Shown here: positions 10,200-21,700 of the stretch, one piece after another
How positions within the stretch are numbered: position 1 is the stretch's first letter
Layout of the letters: the number at the start of each line of letters is the position of its first letter
Source of the DNA: Ziziphus jujuba
Taxonomy: Eukaryota; Streptophyta; Magnoliopsida; Rosales; Rhamnaceae
Length of the DNA: 64,000 nt
Direction of reading: 5' to 3'
Assembly (NCBI RefSeq): GCF_031755915.1
Contig: NC_083381.1
Location: 4,538,501 to 4,602,500, forward strand
Made by a program: the position numbers and the translations under genes
Notes under the pieces: generated by a model
What the model was told of the DNA's origin: nothing
The model's database searches: none
Seen by the model: only the letters and a program-made list of their open reading frames with translations

Positions 10200-13100
10200 T
10201 TTACCAATTTGGGCAATTGATGCTCTATCACGTCGCGTATCCAATGATAGCGAATATTAATATGCTTTGTTCGGAAATGATACATTGAATTCCTGCTCAA
10301 ATCCATAGCGTTCTGGTTGTCACAATGTATTTTATAGTCGTTCTGCTTAATGTCCAGCTCATGAAGTAAAAGCTTTAATCATAACATCTCCTTACTGGCT
10401 TCTGCTGCGGTAATGTACTCTGCTTCTGTCGTAGATAAAGCTACACACTTTTGTAATCTTGACTGTCATGACACAGCTCCTCCTGCGAAAGTGTAAAGAT
10501 AACCTGAAGTAGATTTCCTACTATCAAGATCTCCAGCCATATATGCATAGCCTTTTAGAACTGGATCACCTCCTCCGTAATACAAGCATACTTTTGATGT
10601 ACCCTTAATATACCTAAGAATTCACCTGACTACCTCCCAGTGTTCCTTCCTAGGATTTGAAAGAGATCTGCTCATGGTACCAACTACATGAGCAATGTAT
10701 GGTTTAGTATATACCATTACATACATTAGACTTCCCACCGCTAAAGAATAAAGCTCTGAAGCCATCTCCTCTATCTCTATTTTAGATGAAGGGCACGATC
10801 TCTTAATCAAGTTGAAATGGTTAGCTAATGGAATGCAGACTGGTTTGGCCTTCTCCATGCCAAATCTCTTTATCACTCTTTCGACATACTTCTCCTAAGA
10901 TAGCCATAACTTATGATTCTTCCTATCTTGAGCTATTTGCATTCCTAAAATCTATTGAGTTGGTCCCAAATCCTTCATATCAAATGACTTGGAAAGTTCC
11001 TTCTTCAACTAACTAATGTTCATTGCATCTTGTCCAACGGTCAACATGTCGTCGACATACAGCAAAAGTGCAATGAATTTTCCATCTGAAAATTTTTGAA
11101 TATAAACACACCGGTCTACATCGGTCTTCTTATATCCTTAACTCATCATAAAAGGGTCGAACTTCTTGTATCATTGCCTAGGTGCTTGCTTGAAGCTATA
11201 CAAACTCTTCTTCAGCTTGGAAACAAGGTTCTCTTTCTCTGAAACCTAAAAACCTTATGGCTGCTCCATATAAATCTCTTCATGTAGATCACCATGAAGG
11301 AATGTTGTTTTCACATCCATCTGCTCAAGCTCTAAGTCTAAACAGGCTACTAAACCAAGAATAATACGTATCAAAGTCATCTTCACCACTGGTGAGAAAA
11401 TCTCATCAAAGTCAATTCTTTTCTTCTGAAGGAAACCTTTGACAACCAATTGGGCTTTGTGCTTAACCACATGTCTATTGTTGTCTTTCTTAAGCTTGAA
11501 CACCCATTTATTCTTCAGTGCCTTCTTTTTTTTTGGAAGCTCAACCAACTCATAAGTATGGTTCTTCCGCAAAAAGTTCATTTCATCTTGCATTGCATGC
11601 AGCTATTTTTCTTTGTCTTGATGAGAATTAGCTTCTTAGAAATTCTCTGGCTTTCCCTCTTCAGTAAGCAAAATATATTGAGATTCTGGATATCTTCTTG
11701 ATGGAATATGGCCTCGTTTAGATCTTTGAAGAGGTATACCATCATTTGATTGCTGTGATGGTCCTATAGCTTCTGGTGTTTGAGTCTTTTCCTACTCAAC
11801 ATCCTCTTCTCTCTCCTATTCTACTTCTGATAGTTCTCTATACACCTCGTCATCATCTGTGGTGGGTTGTGCTAGTGCTAAATCAGGAACAAAATCATAG
11901 TCACTGGTACTAGAAGACTTCATTGACTTCTCAATGTCTTCTATATTATAGTTTTCATGTAATACTACATCCTTACTTCTGATAATCTTCTTTGCTTTTG
12001 GATCCCATAATCTGTATCTGAATTCTTCATCTCCATATCCGATAAAGATGCATGGAGTAGTCCTTGTATCAAGCTTCTGTCTAAGCTCCTTGGATACATA
12101 TGCAAAGACTAAACACAAATACTCTTAAATGAGAGTATGAGGGATTCTTACCAGACCACACTTTCTCTGAAATTTCAAATTTTAATGGTACTGATGGTGA
12201 TCTGCTAATCAAATAGCAGGTGGCACGAATAGCTTCTCTCCAGAATGACTTTGTTAGCTTAGCCATACCGATCATACTTCTAACCTTCTCCATAATCATC
12301 TGGTTCGTTCCCTCGGCTACACGATTATGTTGTGGGGTGCGAGAGACCGTCTTCTCATGCCAAATGCCCTGTCCTCTACAGTAGGCATCAAACTCTCTAA
12401 AAGTATATTCACCTCCATTATCTGAGCGAATACACTTCAGCTTCTTTCATGTCTCATGCTCTACCATAGCATGGAACTCTTTGAAGTGATCTAAAACTTG
12501 ATCCTTCATCTTCAGGCAATAAACCTACAATTTCTTAGAAGCATCATCAATAAAAGTCAGAAAATATTTGTTACCACCTAGAGATTCCTCCTCCAAAGTC
12601 CACAAAGGTCAAAACGACTATGATCTTCTCGTTGAAGAGGACTTAAATGAGACTCTGTGTTGCTTACCATACAAGCAATGATTACAAGTATCTAGCACAG
12701 CATCCTTGAAAATAGTGATAAACTTCTTTTTCGTCAGGGTAGACCAACCTTTTTCACTCAAATGGCCGAGTCTCTGGTGCCACAAATTTTGAAATACCTC
12801 TCCTTCTATAATATTGACACTATCTGTACAAATTTTCACATGAGTCTTGTAAAGTGATCTATAAATATGTCCTTGAGTGACAACCATAGCACCTTTTGTC
12901 ATTTTCCATATGTCGTTGTAAAAGTGGTTACCAAAACCTTCATTGTCAAAGCCTATTCCTACAAGCAGATTAAGCCGAAGGTCTGGAACATGTCGGACAT
13001 CCTTCAAAGTAATATGTCCAATGTTGGTCTTTATCTGAATATCACCAATTCCAATGATCTTAGCGAAGCTATTATTTTCTATCTTCACTGTGTCAAAGTC

Positions 13101-14040
13101 TCCTGCTCTATATGTTTTGAAAAACTCTATGTGTGGAGTAACGTGGTAGGATGCTACAGTATCAATTACCCATTCTACTTTTTGACTTGAAGTGTGAAGG
13201 CATGATTCTTCATGTGTGGAACAATATGCCACTTCTCGTTTGACAGTGACCAAAGTTTCACCATCCTTCTTTGGCTTATTGCTTTTCTGTCCCTCCTCTT
13301 GTAACATCTTCTTGTAGTACTTCTTCAAGTGACCTTCTAAGCCACAATAATGACACTTATATATTGGCCTTTTTCCATCTGTGGATCTGTCTTTCCCTCT
13401 GTCATGACTATCTTCTTGCTGTCTCCCCCGCTTCTCTATGACAAGGGTATGTGATTGATCATTGTCAATGTCCTTTCTCCTGACCTCCTCATTGAATAGG
13501 ACATCCATCACCATAGCCAAGGTAAGTTTGCCGTTAGGGGCCGAATTGCTGATAGAGACTACTAGTGTCTCCCAGCTGTTTAGAAAAGAGCTAAGGAGTA
13601 AAAATGTCTACTCCTCATCCCATAATTGTAACTCCACCATAGATAATTCATTTACCAAGTTTTGAAACATACTGGTGTGCTCAGCTACAGAAGTTCCATT
13701 CTTCAACTTCAAATTCACCAAACGTCTCATCAACGAGGCCTTATTCTAAGTTGTCTTGGTACATGTCCTCCAACTTCTTCCAGAAGGTGTATGCGTCTGT
13801 TTTCTATGCAATGTGATGGCAGACACTGTGGTCGATCCATTGTCAGATTTAACCGATCGTTTTCCTGTTCATCTTCTTCCATTCTGCTTCTCTAGTGGGA
13901 TCGAGATTCCTTCCTTTGGCATCTAAAGGGTCAAATAAGTCCTTGCAATTTAGAAAATCTTTCATCCAAAGTTTCCAAAGTACATAGTTGGTGGCAGTAA
14001 GCTTTATCATAGCCCCCGAATATGACTCGTACATTGACAT
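10200..14040 (-). pseudogene. Ty1-copia gag-pol polyprotein remnant
   Basis: Gag starts at ATG 14040 with a domain of the TNT1-94 type (TATNYVLWKLWMKDF). Pieces in shifting frames follow. At 13360-13310 is a zinc knuckle CHYCGLEGHLKKYY whose last Cys is Tyr. Near 13175-13145 is a protease site VIDTVASYH, where the usual D-S/T-G is D-T-V. At about 12770 is the pre-integrase motif LWHQRLGHL. Integrase C-terminal pieces lie at 12299-11816, reverse transcriptase at 11593-11255 and 11059-11045 with an intact YVDD, and RNase H pieces at 10876-10380. Several frameshifts and stops separate the pieces. The element cannot make a functional polyprotein: protease and zinc knuckle are changed at key residues. 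Confidence 0.88.
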
Positions 14041-14598
14041 CTTGCTGTACAATAAATTTATAAAAAAAAATAGGAGCTGAATTCAGAAAAATAAAGTCCA
14101 CCAATGCGTCCGAAATGGTAAAAAAACGTTGGATTTGACTCTTCTTGGGTCAAAATTTGAATATCTAAAACTTGATGTCAAAGTGCAATTTCTAAAAGTC
14201 ATGGGTCAAATTGCAAATATCAAAATTTCTAGGAAAATCTGCAAATACTAAAAATATAGGGGTATTTCTGACATGGTGGATGATGTGGCGGATCGGATGA
14301 CATGGCAGGATGACGGTGTCACGGCTCATCTCAGCTCGGCTCGGCTTGGCTTGGGGCTTGACTCTGCTTGAAGGCATGGCTCGGCTCGACTAGGCCTGTT
14401 GGCACGTGGATGACACGTGTGCATTGACTGACACATGAAAAACCTACATAAAAAAATTTGACCGGTGCATGGAGGTGCGTGCAGTGGGCAAATGGAGGTC
14501 CGATTGGCTCGCTCTCTTCGTCTTGGAGAGATCTACCTCCTGATATGCTCAAATCTTTTGTTTGAGCTTTTGGACAGTGGACCCTATTTCTAAATCTT

Positions 14599-14611
14599 GG
14601 CTCTAATACCA
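14599..14611 (-). other. Primer-binding site of copia element
   Basis: On the - strand TGGTATTAGAGCC, two bases downstream of the 5' LTR end. It matches the initiator-methionine tRNA 3' end used by most plant copia elements, with one change from TGGTATCAGAGC. Confidence 0.65.
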
Positions 14612-14613
14612 TT

Positions 14614-14820
14614 TGTTGTGATCATTTGATCACGAAAAATACACAAAACCAACACAAAAACAAAGAGAGACAAAAAACAAGGAAATTGAGAAGAAAAAGA
14701 TGTTATCTCTAATGTGTGTTATGATATACAAGACTGAAATTAAGCATCTATTTATAATGCTCTCTAGGGTTGAAACCCTAATAGGCCGGGTTTTAGGAAA
14801 AAAAGGCTGGACCCCTACAA
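14614..14820 (-). repeat. 5' LTR of Ty1-copia element
   Basis: 207 bp beginning TG and ending CA in both readings (TGTTGTG at 14614; CCCCTACA at 14820). It contains a CTATTTATAATG TATA-like box and the terminal palindrome GATCATTTGATC. Its last 121 bp match the 3' LTR. Confidence 0.8.
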
Positions 14821-15785
14821 GAAGCACATAGAATAATGTTGCCAGAGTTGCTTGTTTAATGGCTACCAAATTACAATTATCTTTGCAGCTTTTTGGCAAG
14901 TTTTTAGTCAGAAAAAGTGTGTATCTCGAACTGCCAATCTTAGGTGTGGATCAGTAACAATTATCAAATCATAATGAACTGCAAAAGGTCCTATATTCCA
15001 TGAATGTTCATTTTTTTAATGTTTTTTTTCCCCCCCTGATTTTTTATTTTCTTGCTTGCAGAAGTTCCGAGCTGCTTGTGATAATCAAGTTCATGGGGAT
15101 ACTTTAAGTGAGCCATTATCTAGACTTGATAAAATAGATCATACTAGTAAAAATAAGATTAATATTAGTTTTTGTTGTGTTAAATTGATTTGCATGTTTA
15201 CTGAATTCTTGAGCTATTTATCTAAGTATGAAAAAATGTATATGTTTTTGGAGCATGGTTTGAAATTGGTTTTTGTGGATGTTTAGGTTCCTAAGTATTT
15301 TCTTCTGATTTCATAGTACGGCACCTTATAAAAATCAGAGTTCGTAAAGTTCTTTCTAGTTATAATGTTCCATCTTTATTATTTAAAATGTGCAGGATGA
15401 TAGGTCTTTAAAGGAGTCAACAGGTCTTTCTGAGAGCATGGTAGTTGTTTGGCTTCACTTTACTTGTGACATTCAGCCTTTACATGAAAGGCAAATTTAT
15501 TCCTTTTTTTTCTTCTTTTTTTTTTTTTTTTAAATCTAGAATCTTGTATTGTTATATTTACCACCATAGTTAAAGTGTGTAGAACATAAGAATGAATTTA
15601 CTGGGCTGAAGTATTACTTGTTAGACAATGGTTAATGCTACAATGGAGTTTCTCCAGCTGAAGGATTCTATACAAGGAAGAGTTACAGATGATGGAAGTC
15701 ACCTAGAGCCTTAAGTGCTTGATGGGGATATGCACTTGTTGAAGAAAGGACATAGCTTCTTAGACTCTGTTTTTTGTACATGCAG
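14821..15785. other. CACTA-block DNA between copia LTR and PDH fragment
   Basis: Several exon-like pieces follow AG acceptors: at 15061-15130 (KFRAACDNQVHGDTLSEPL) and at 15397-15470 (DDRSLKESTGLSESM). They could be further captured host exons or remains of a transposase, but I do not recognise the proteins. The rest is T-rich and intron-like. Confidence 0.25.
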
Positions 15786-16027
15786 GTTGAGGAATATAAG
15801 GGTACATACAACTACAAGGTTAGACTAATTGAATTGTAATTCCTTATCTCTTCAAAAAGGCACTTTATGGATCATATACATTTGTCTGAGAGTTTGAATT
15901 GTAACTCAGCGTCATGTACTTTAGGCAGTTGACCACATCATTAATTCTGCTGGACAGTCAAATTATATGTCTGCTGGCCAACTATCCGTGCCTATTGTCT
16001 TCAGACAACAAAATGGGGCTCCTGGTG
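15786..16027 (+). pseudogene. PDHB: Exon fragments of mitochondrial pyruvate dehydrogenase E1 beta
   Basis: Two pieces in gene order match plant PDH E1-beta. At 15786-15821, after a TGCAG acceptor, comes VEEYKGTYNYK, corresponding to the V-G-E-Y-Q-G-A-Y-K region. At 15925-16027 come 34 codons beginning [19 protein letters not shown] and ending [14 protein letters not shown], corresponding to the thiamine-diphosphate/subunit interface segment of the beta subunit. The second piece runs into a T tract at 16028. The two are separated by about 100 bp of intron-like DNA and lack the exon that normally joins them. The rest of the gene (about 370 residues) is absent. The fragment lies between CACTA-type subterminal repeats, so capture by a Pack-CACTA-type element is the best explanation; a decayed local duplicate is the alternative. 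Confidence 0.8.
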
Positions 16028-16457
16028 TTTTTTTTTTTTTTTTTTTTTGTGCCTCATTTAAAGATGTATTAATTTACATTTAGGATACAAAATATAATGT
16101 CATCTGTTCATTTTCTTAGTTATGGAGAATTGAAATATTTTCTTTTACTTGAGCAATTGCAATTTGTTATTTTGATGTATTAGACTGCCAATTTGATTCA
16201 AATATTAATAAAATTTGTTTTAAATTGATTGCAATTGTTTGGTCATATAGATTTTATGGGTTATTATGATAAATTAATAAATTTTAAAAAAGCAATTAGC
16301 AGTTATGCAAATATTTCGGTCGCGACCTTCGTTTGTGACTAAAAGCACATTTGGCAACGGTCTACGGTTGTGACTTGTATACTTTTGGTCACAATTAATA
16401 TTTTAATTAATATTTCTATTGAAGTTCTGATTTTTGGTCGTGAAGGTACTCTGTAAA

Positions 16458-17032
16458 TAGGGATGTCAACGTGGCGGGGCGGGGCGGGGCCGATTTTTAA
16501 AATCCCGTCCCCGTCTCCGTGGGAAATTTTACATTCCATCCCCGCGATTTTCCCCGTTTCTTTAGGTGCGGGGCGAGATCGGGGATTTTGCAGGGTGGGG
16601 ACGGGGCGGGACGGTTTTCCCCATTTTGTTTTTTAATTGATATTTTTTTAAAAAAATTTATATAAAAAAATTATTTTATGATTAAAATATAAAGAAAATG
16701 ACTACAATACAATAAAAATATAATAAAATACATCAAGGAACAAATTTACAATTATAATAAAATACATATTTAGAAAAATAAATTAAAAAAAAGAAGAAAA
16801 TGATTTTACATAAATAAAATTTTATAAAAATAATAATAAATAAATATATATATATATATCGGGGCGGGTTCAGGGCGGGGTTATTATTCCCCGTCCCCGG
16901 CCCGTCCCCGACTCGGTTTTTAGGTATTTGCCCTGAGCCCTCCCCTCATCCCCGAATTTTCGGGGAAAAACCGCCCCGTTAGGGGCAGTGCACAGCGGTT
17001 TCGGGGATGGGCGGGCCAAATTGACATCCCTA
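16458..17032. mobile_element. GC-ended hAT-type MITE, 575 bp
   Basis: Terminal sequences TAGGGATGTCAA and its inverse at 17021-17032, with a perfect 8-bp target duplication TCTGTAAA at 16450-16457 and 17033-17040. Both ends are very rich in GGGGC repeats (from 16473 and to 17015) while the centre (16640-16855) is AT-rich with a (TA)n run. There is no open frame of note. It is inserted in the 3' subterminal repeats of the CACTA block; excising it joins GGTACTCTGTAAA to AACGCATTTGGTCAC. Confidence 0.88.
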
Positions 17033-17154
17033 TCTGTAAAAACGCATTTGGTCACAAACATCTAAAGTTTCGTGACTAATGCTTTTAGTTACTAGGCTTT
17101 TTCATTTTTAATCACAGCTTTCATTAGGACTAAAAGTACCCTTTTTCCGTAGTG

Positions 17155-18280
17155 GATTGTAGTAGTTGTGGTTTAGTAGTGTGGTCTAATACTTTCTGGT
17201 GGATTATAAGGTCTCCCTTGCTTGCCAATATTGTAAAGATCTTTCCTGCTTTATTATTTTTTATTTTACAAAAAATAAACAAATACTATTCTATTGCCCA
17301 CTTGATAAATTTTGCCTAAAAATGAAAAATACTAAACACAAATAAGAATAAATCATAAGAGGTTTGGGCATTGCTCGTATGCCGTTCAAGAGAAACCACT
17401 AGTGGATAAATCTATAGTATTTTCATCGAACATAAGATTTGAATAATCATCGATTTAAGCCTGGTCATTGAAGTACATGTTAATGTAAAAATTTCTACCA
17501 GCCAAAGGAAATGGGAATTCCACCAAGCATACTTTGGTTATTCATTTTTGTGTTTTTTGATGGAAACTTTGGTTATTCATTTATATCCTCTAATTTTTTG
17601 CAACCTGGATTTGAAAACCCAAGTCCTTCATCAAAATATATTAAACAAAGCATTAATGTTGAGATGCCTGTTATGAGGATTAAGCCACGTATAGAGCCAA
17701 TTTGACAAACTTTCCATCCACCGAGGTTACATCAATTTTAAGCTTGACCAAGGAATAATCAAATGGAATTAGTTATTAATTTGAACTATTTTCTATTTTT
17801 CGCTTGTAATTGAATAAAAATTAATTATTGGAATAGAAAATATCATTATTGTTGCATCAGCTTCAGAGCAAGCAAGTGGTAGCCTGGTCGGAATATGCAA
17901 GAAAAACTGGACTATACCCTTTTAAAAAAGCATGCAACTAGTAAATTGATCTCAAAATTATTAAAAAGAAATAATGGAATTAATTTGCTTTTTTCTTTTA
18001 ATTTTTTTCATTTTAAAACCTCAACAATCTAAATAAAAAGCCCAACTCCTGCCTTTTGTCCACATCTCATTTATAACACCTAATTATTCCTTCGATCAAT
18101 GGCTATTTTACATTTGAAAGTCAATATGTACTGTGCATGAACAGGAAGAAAGAGAGAGAAAGAAACATAAGAGGCAAATGGTGTACACCAATTCAAAACA
18201 ATAATGAGAGGTTTTAAGTCCTCAAAGATCAGTAATCAAAGTCAGTGCCACACGCATATATTTCACATCATTATAATGTC

Positions 18281-18311
<31 letters not shown>

Positions 18312-18781
18312 GATCTCCATTGCCTAATCATGTGTGCGCGTGTAGTCATGTAATTTGTAATGCATATTCCATATCATACTAAGGCCGAGGAACATGTAAA
18401 AGATTGTATACACTTATATGAAAAATTACTGTACAGAACCAATACCATTTTTTTTTGTCCTCTATATGGGTATACAAATATGCATGCCAAGTTGACAATC
18501 TACTCATCATTTTTAATTGCAACTCCACAAGTGTTTTTGTTTTTTTGTTTAAAAAAAAAAAATGAAATATCCACAATACTTTTTTTTGTCCCTTTTCAAA
18601 TCATATCCTCCGTTGAAATTCTTCCTTTTCATTTTCAAGATATCTTTTCCCACCTTCAATTCTATATGGGTATCCAAATTCTTTCTTTTCATGTTCATTC
18701 ATTATTCCGAATCAAAGATGAAAGTAAAAGAGAGGAAGATCAGCTAAGGCACAATTGAAAATTTCAACCATAAGTTTCAAC
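17155..18781. other. Intergenic region upstream of the LRR receptor kinase
   Basis: AT-rich DNA without a convincing gene; open frames at 17511-17705 and 18360-18758 show no recognisable similarity. A 28-bp CT microsatellite lies at 18283-18310, about 470 bp upstream of the RLK start codon. Such CT/GA runs are common in plant promoters and leaders. Confidence 0.4.
18283..18310 (+). repeat. (CT)14 microsatellite upstream of RLK
   Basis: Uninterrupted CT dinucleotides. The position fits a promoter or 5' leader of the receptor kinase gene; a GAGA-type regulatory role is possible but unproven. Confidence 0.7.
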
Positions 18782-21700
18782 ATGGTTTTCAACAATACCA
18801 TGTTTCTACTTGTTCTACTCCGACTGCATTTGGTTCTTCTAGTATCTTGTCTTGATTATCACCAAAATCCTCACCATTCTCTTCTCAAAGACAAAGCTGC
18901 TCTCCTTGCATTCAAGAGAACTATTGTATATGATCCATATGCCATACTTTCTAACTGGAATGAATCTGTTTTTGTCTGTGATTTCAATGGTGTCTTCTGT
19001 GACAAGCATCGTCACCGCGTTGCACAACTCGTCCTCAATGACAGTGAACTTGTAGGGACTCTCTCACCTTTCCTTTCCAATCTCACCGGCCTTCGTAACT
19101 TAACCATCATTAACAGTCACTTGTATGGAACCATTCCTCCTGAGTTCTCTCACCTTAGACATCTTCATCATCTCCGGCTTGAAAAGAACAATCTACATGG
19201 TCCTATACCAGGTTCACTTGCACTTATTCGCAACCTTACTGTATTAACTCTTCTGCAGAACAACTTTTCAGGTAAAATTCCACCTGCCTTATTCTCCAAC
19301 TGCACTTTGTTAGAAATTCTAGACATTTCTGGTAACTCTTTTACAGGAGAAGTCCCAATAGAGATTGGAAAATGTAGGCAATTATGGAACCTCAACTTGT
19401 ACAATAATCAATTTAGTGGAAGACTTCCTCTGTCTTTGTCCAATACAACACTTGTAAATTTAGATGTAGAATATAATCATTTTTCTGGAGAATTACCCAT
19501 AGAGATTGTCAAAAACCAGCCTAAGCTTCGCTATCTTCATCTATCATACAATGATATGGTAAGCCATGATGGAAATACAAATCTCAGTCCATTCTTTACC
19601 TCCCTTGGAAATTGCACAGAACTAATGGAGCTTGAGTTGGCTGGAATGGGACATGGAGGAACATTGCCTGATTCCATTGCAAAACTTGGTGTCAACTTAG
19701 TAACTTTGTTGCTGCAAGAGAATAAACTCTACGGATCAATTCCTCCAAGTATAGCAAACCTTTCGAGTCTTATGGTGCTGAATTTGACAACCAATCTTCT
19801 TAATGGGACAATTCCGGATGAGATAAGCCAGTTGTCAAAGTTAGAACAGCTTTTCTTGTCACATAACCTCTTCACCAGTTCAATTCCTAAAGCATTAGGC
19901 CATATGCCTCATCTGGGTCTGCTTGATCTATCGCATAACAAATTCTCAGGTGAAATCCCAAGGAGTTTAGGAAATTTGGTTAGAGTCAACTATCTATTCC
20001 TTAACAACAACCTCTTGTCCGGGAAAATACCTTCCACATTAGGAAAGTGCACAGACCTCTACAAGCTTGACTTGTCACATAATGGATTAACAGGAGCAAT
20101 CCCACCAGAAATATCAGGTATGAGTGAGATTAGAATTTTTATAAATCTCTCATATAATCAACTTGAAGGGCCTTTGCCAATTGAGCTGAGCAAATTAGAA
20201 GATGTTCAAGAGATGGATCTATCATCAAATAATCTGAGTGGAAGTATCTTCCCACAGATATCAAGCTGCATTGCATTAAGGCTGATAAATTTCTCCAACA
20301 ATTTACTTCAAGGAAATCTTCCAGAATCCTTAGGTGAGCTAAAGAACCTTGAAGTTTTCGATGTTTCAAGAAACCACTTGAGCGGAATGATTCCGGTAAA
20401 CCTCAACAAGAGTGGAACCCTCACATTTCTTAACCTTTCATTTAACAAGTTTGAGGGGATGATTCCTTTAGGAGTTGTTTTCAATTCAGTCACATACACG
20501 TCATTCTTAGAAAACAAGCATCTTTGTGGGGCAGTTCCTGGCATCCCCAAGTGCTCTCGGAAGAGTTTGTTTCGTTCACGAATTTTCTTAGCCATATTTG
20601 TCGTGGTGATATTCATAGCAGGATTCCTGTCAACAATTTGTTGTGTGATTGCTTTCCGGCACATAAAAGTACTAATGTCATCTCAGAAGACTCAAATTGT
20701 GAGAAAACCAGCAGCACTTGAATTGATTCACAACTTCCCAAGAATAACATATAGAGAATTGTCAGAGGCCACTGGAGGATTTGACGAGCAAAGACTAATT
20801 GGTGCAGGCAGCTATGGACGCGTCTACAGGGGAGTTCTTCCAGATGGATCAGCCATAGCAGTCAAGGTGTTACAGTTACAAACTGGAGATTCAACAAAGA
20901 GTTTCAACAGAGAATGCCAAGTCTTGAAGAGAATTCGACATAGAAATCTGATAAGGATTGTGACAGCATGCAGTCTTCCTGATTTCAAGGCTCTTGTTCT
21001 TCCTTACATGGCAAATGGGAGCTTGGATAGGCGTCTCTATCCACATTCACAGACAGGTTTAGGATCAGGGTCGTCGGATTTGAGTCTCATCCAAAGGGTA
21101 AACATTTGTAGTGACATTGCTGAAGGAATGGCCTATTTGCATCACCACTCCCCGGTTAGAGTCATACATTGTGATCTCAAGCCAAGCAATGTTCTTCTCA
21201 ATGACGACATGACAGCTCTAGTTTCAGATTTTGGGATTGCAAGACTGGTTATGACAGTTGGAGGAAATGCGGCTGCTGAGAACATGGGAAACTCTACTGT
21301 GAATTTGTGTGGATCTATTGGATACATTGCACCAGGTAATGCAGCTTTCTCCTTCTTATTTTAGTAAAAAAGAAAAAGATAACAATTTTTTTGTTTTGAA
21401 TCACATTTGATAGTTTTGTTGGTAATCCTGCAAAGTTTGGTTTTAAAAAGAACTCTAATATTCCCAACTTGAACCATGCTTTAGTTACATCTATTACATT
21501 TCTTAGAACTGTAAAACAAACAGAATTTGCTCTCCATTTTCTGATTGGAAAATAAACTATTGGCTCATTCAATTCATATAAAAACATAAGAGTATGACTT
21601 TATACAAATAATTACAATAACATAAAAAGGAAAGAGAAAAAAATCACATCAATCTTAATCCCAACAAAAGTTGGTGGTCCACTAAGTAATTCCCCTAATC

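Larger units (their letters stand above)
9941..14820 (-). mobile_element. Decayed Ty1-copia retrotransposon
   Basis: Minus-strand element with a 5' LTR at 14614-14820 and a shortened 3' LTR at 9941-10061. A primer-binding site follows the 5' LTR (- strand TGGTATTAGAGCC, 14611-14599, matching the initiator-Met tRNA type), and a polypurine tract (10062-10078) precedes the 3' LTR. Internal order on the - strand is gag, zinc knuckle, protease, integrase, reverse transcriptase, RNase H, which is the copia order. The 3' LTR lacks its last 86 bp, being cut at a poly-A run next to the inverted repeat. The shared parts of the LTRs differ at roughly one base in eight, so the insertion is old. Confidence 0.88.
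5269..17154. mobile_element. Block bounded by CACTA-type (CMC/En-Spm) ends, with nested insertions
   Basis: The left end reads CACTACAAGAAA (5269-5280), a canonical plant CACTA terminus, followed by short GGTTAC/GGTTGAC/GCGACTAAAA motifs. The right end at 17154 is the inverse, CACTACGGAAAA read on the - strand. It is preceded by typical subterminal repeats: GGTCGCGAC, GTGACTAAAAG, TTTGGTCAC and relatives (16315-17110). The 3-bp flanks are GAC and GAT, so the target duplication is imperfect. The two ends agree only over CACTAC and a few further positions. They may therefore belong to one old element or to two related ones. No intact CACTA transposase is visible. Inside are a long inverted repeat, a Ty1-copia element, two hAT-type elements and pieces of host genes, so any founding element would be much shorter than 11.9 kb. 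Confidence 0.5.

Noticed and set aside
18360..18758. 132-codon open frame just before the RLK
   Set aside because: No similarity, composition like the flanking AT-rich DNA, overlaps the probable promoter and leader of the RLK.
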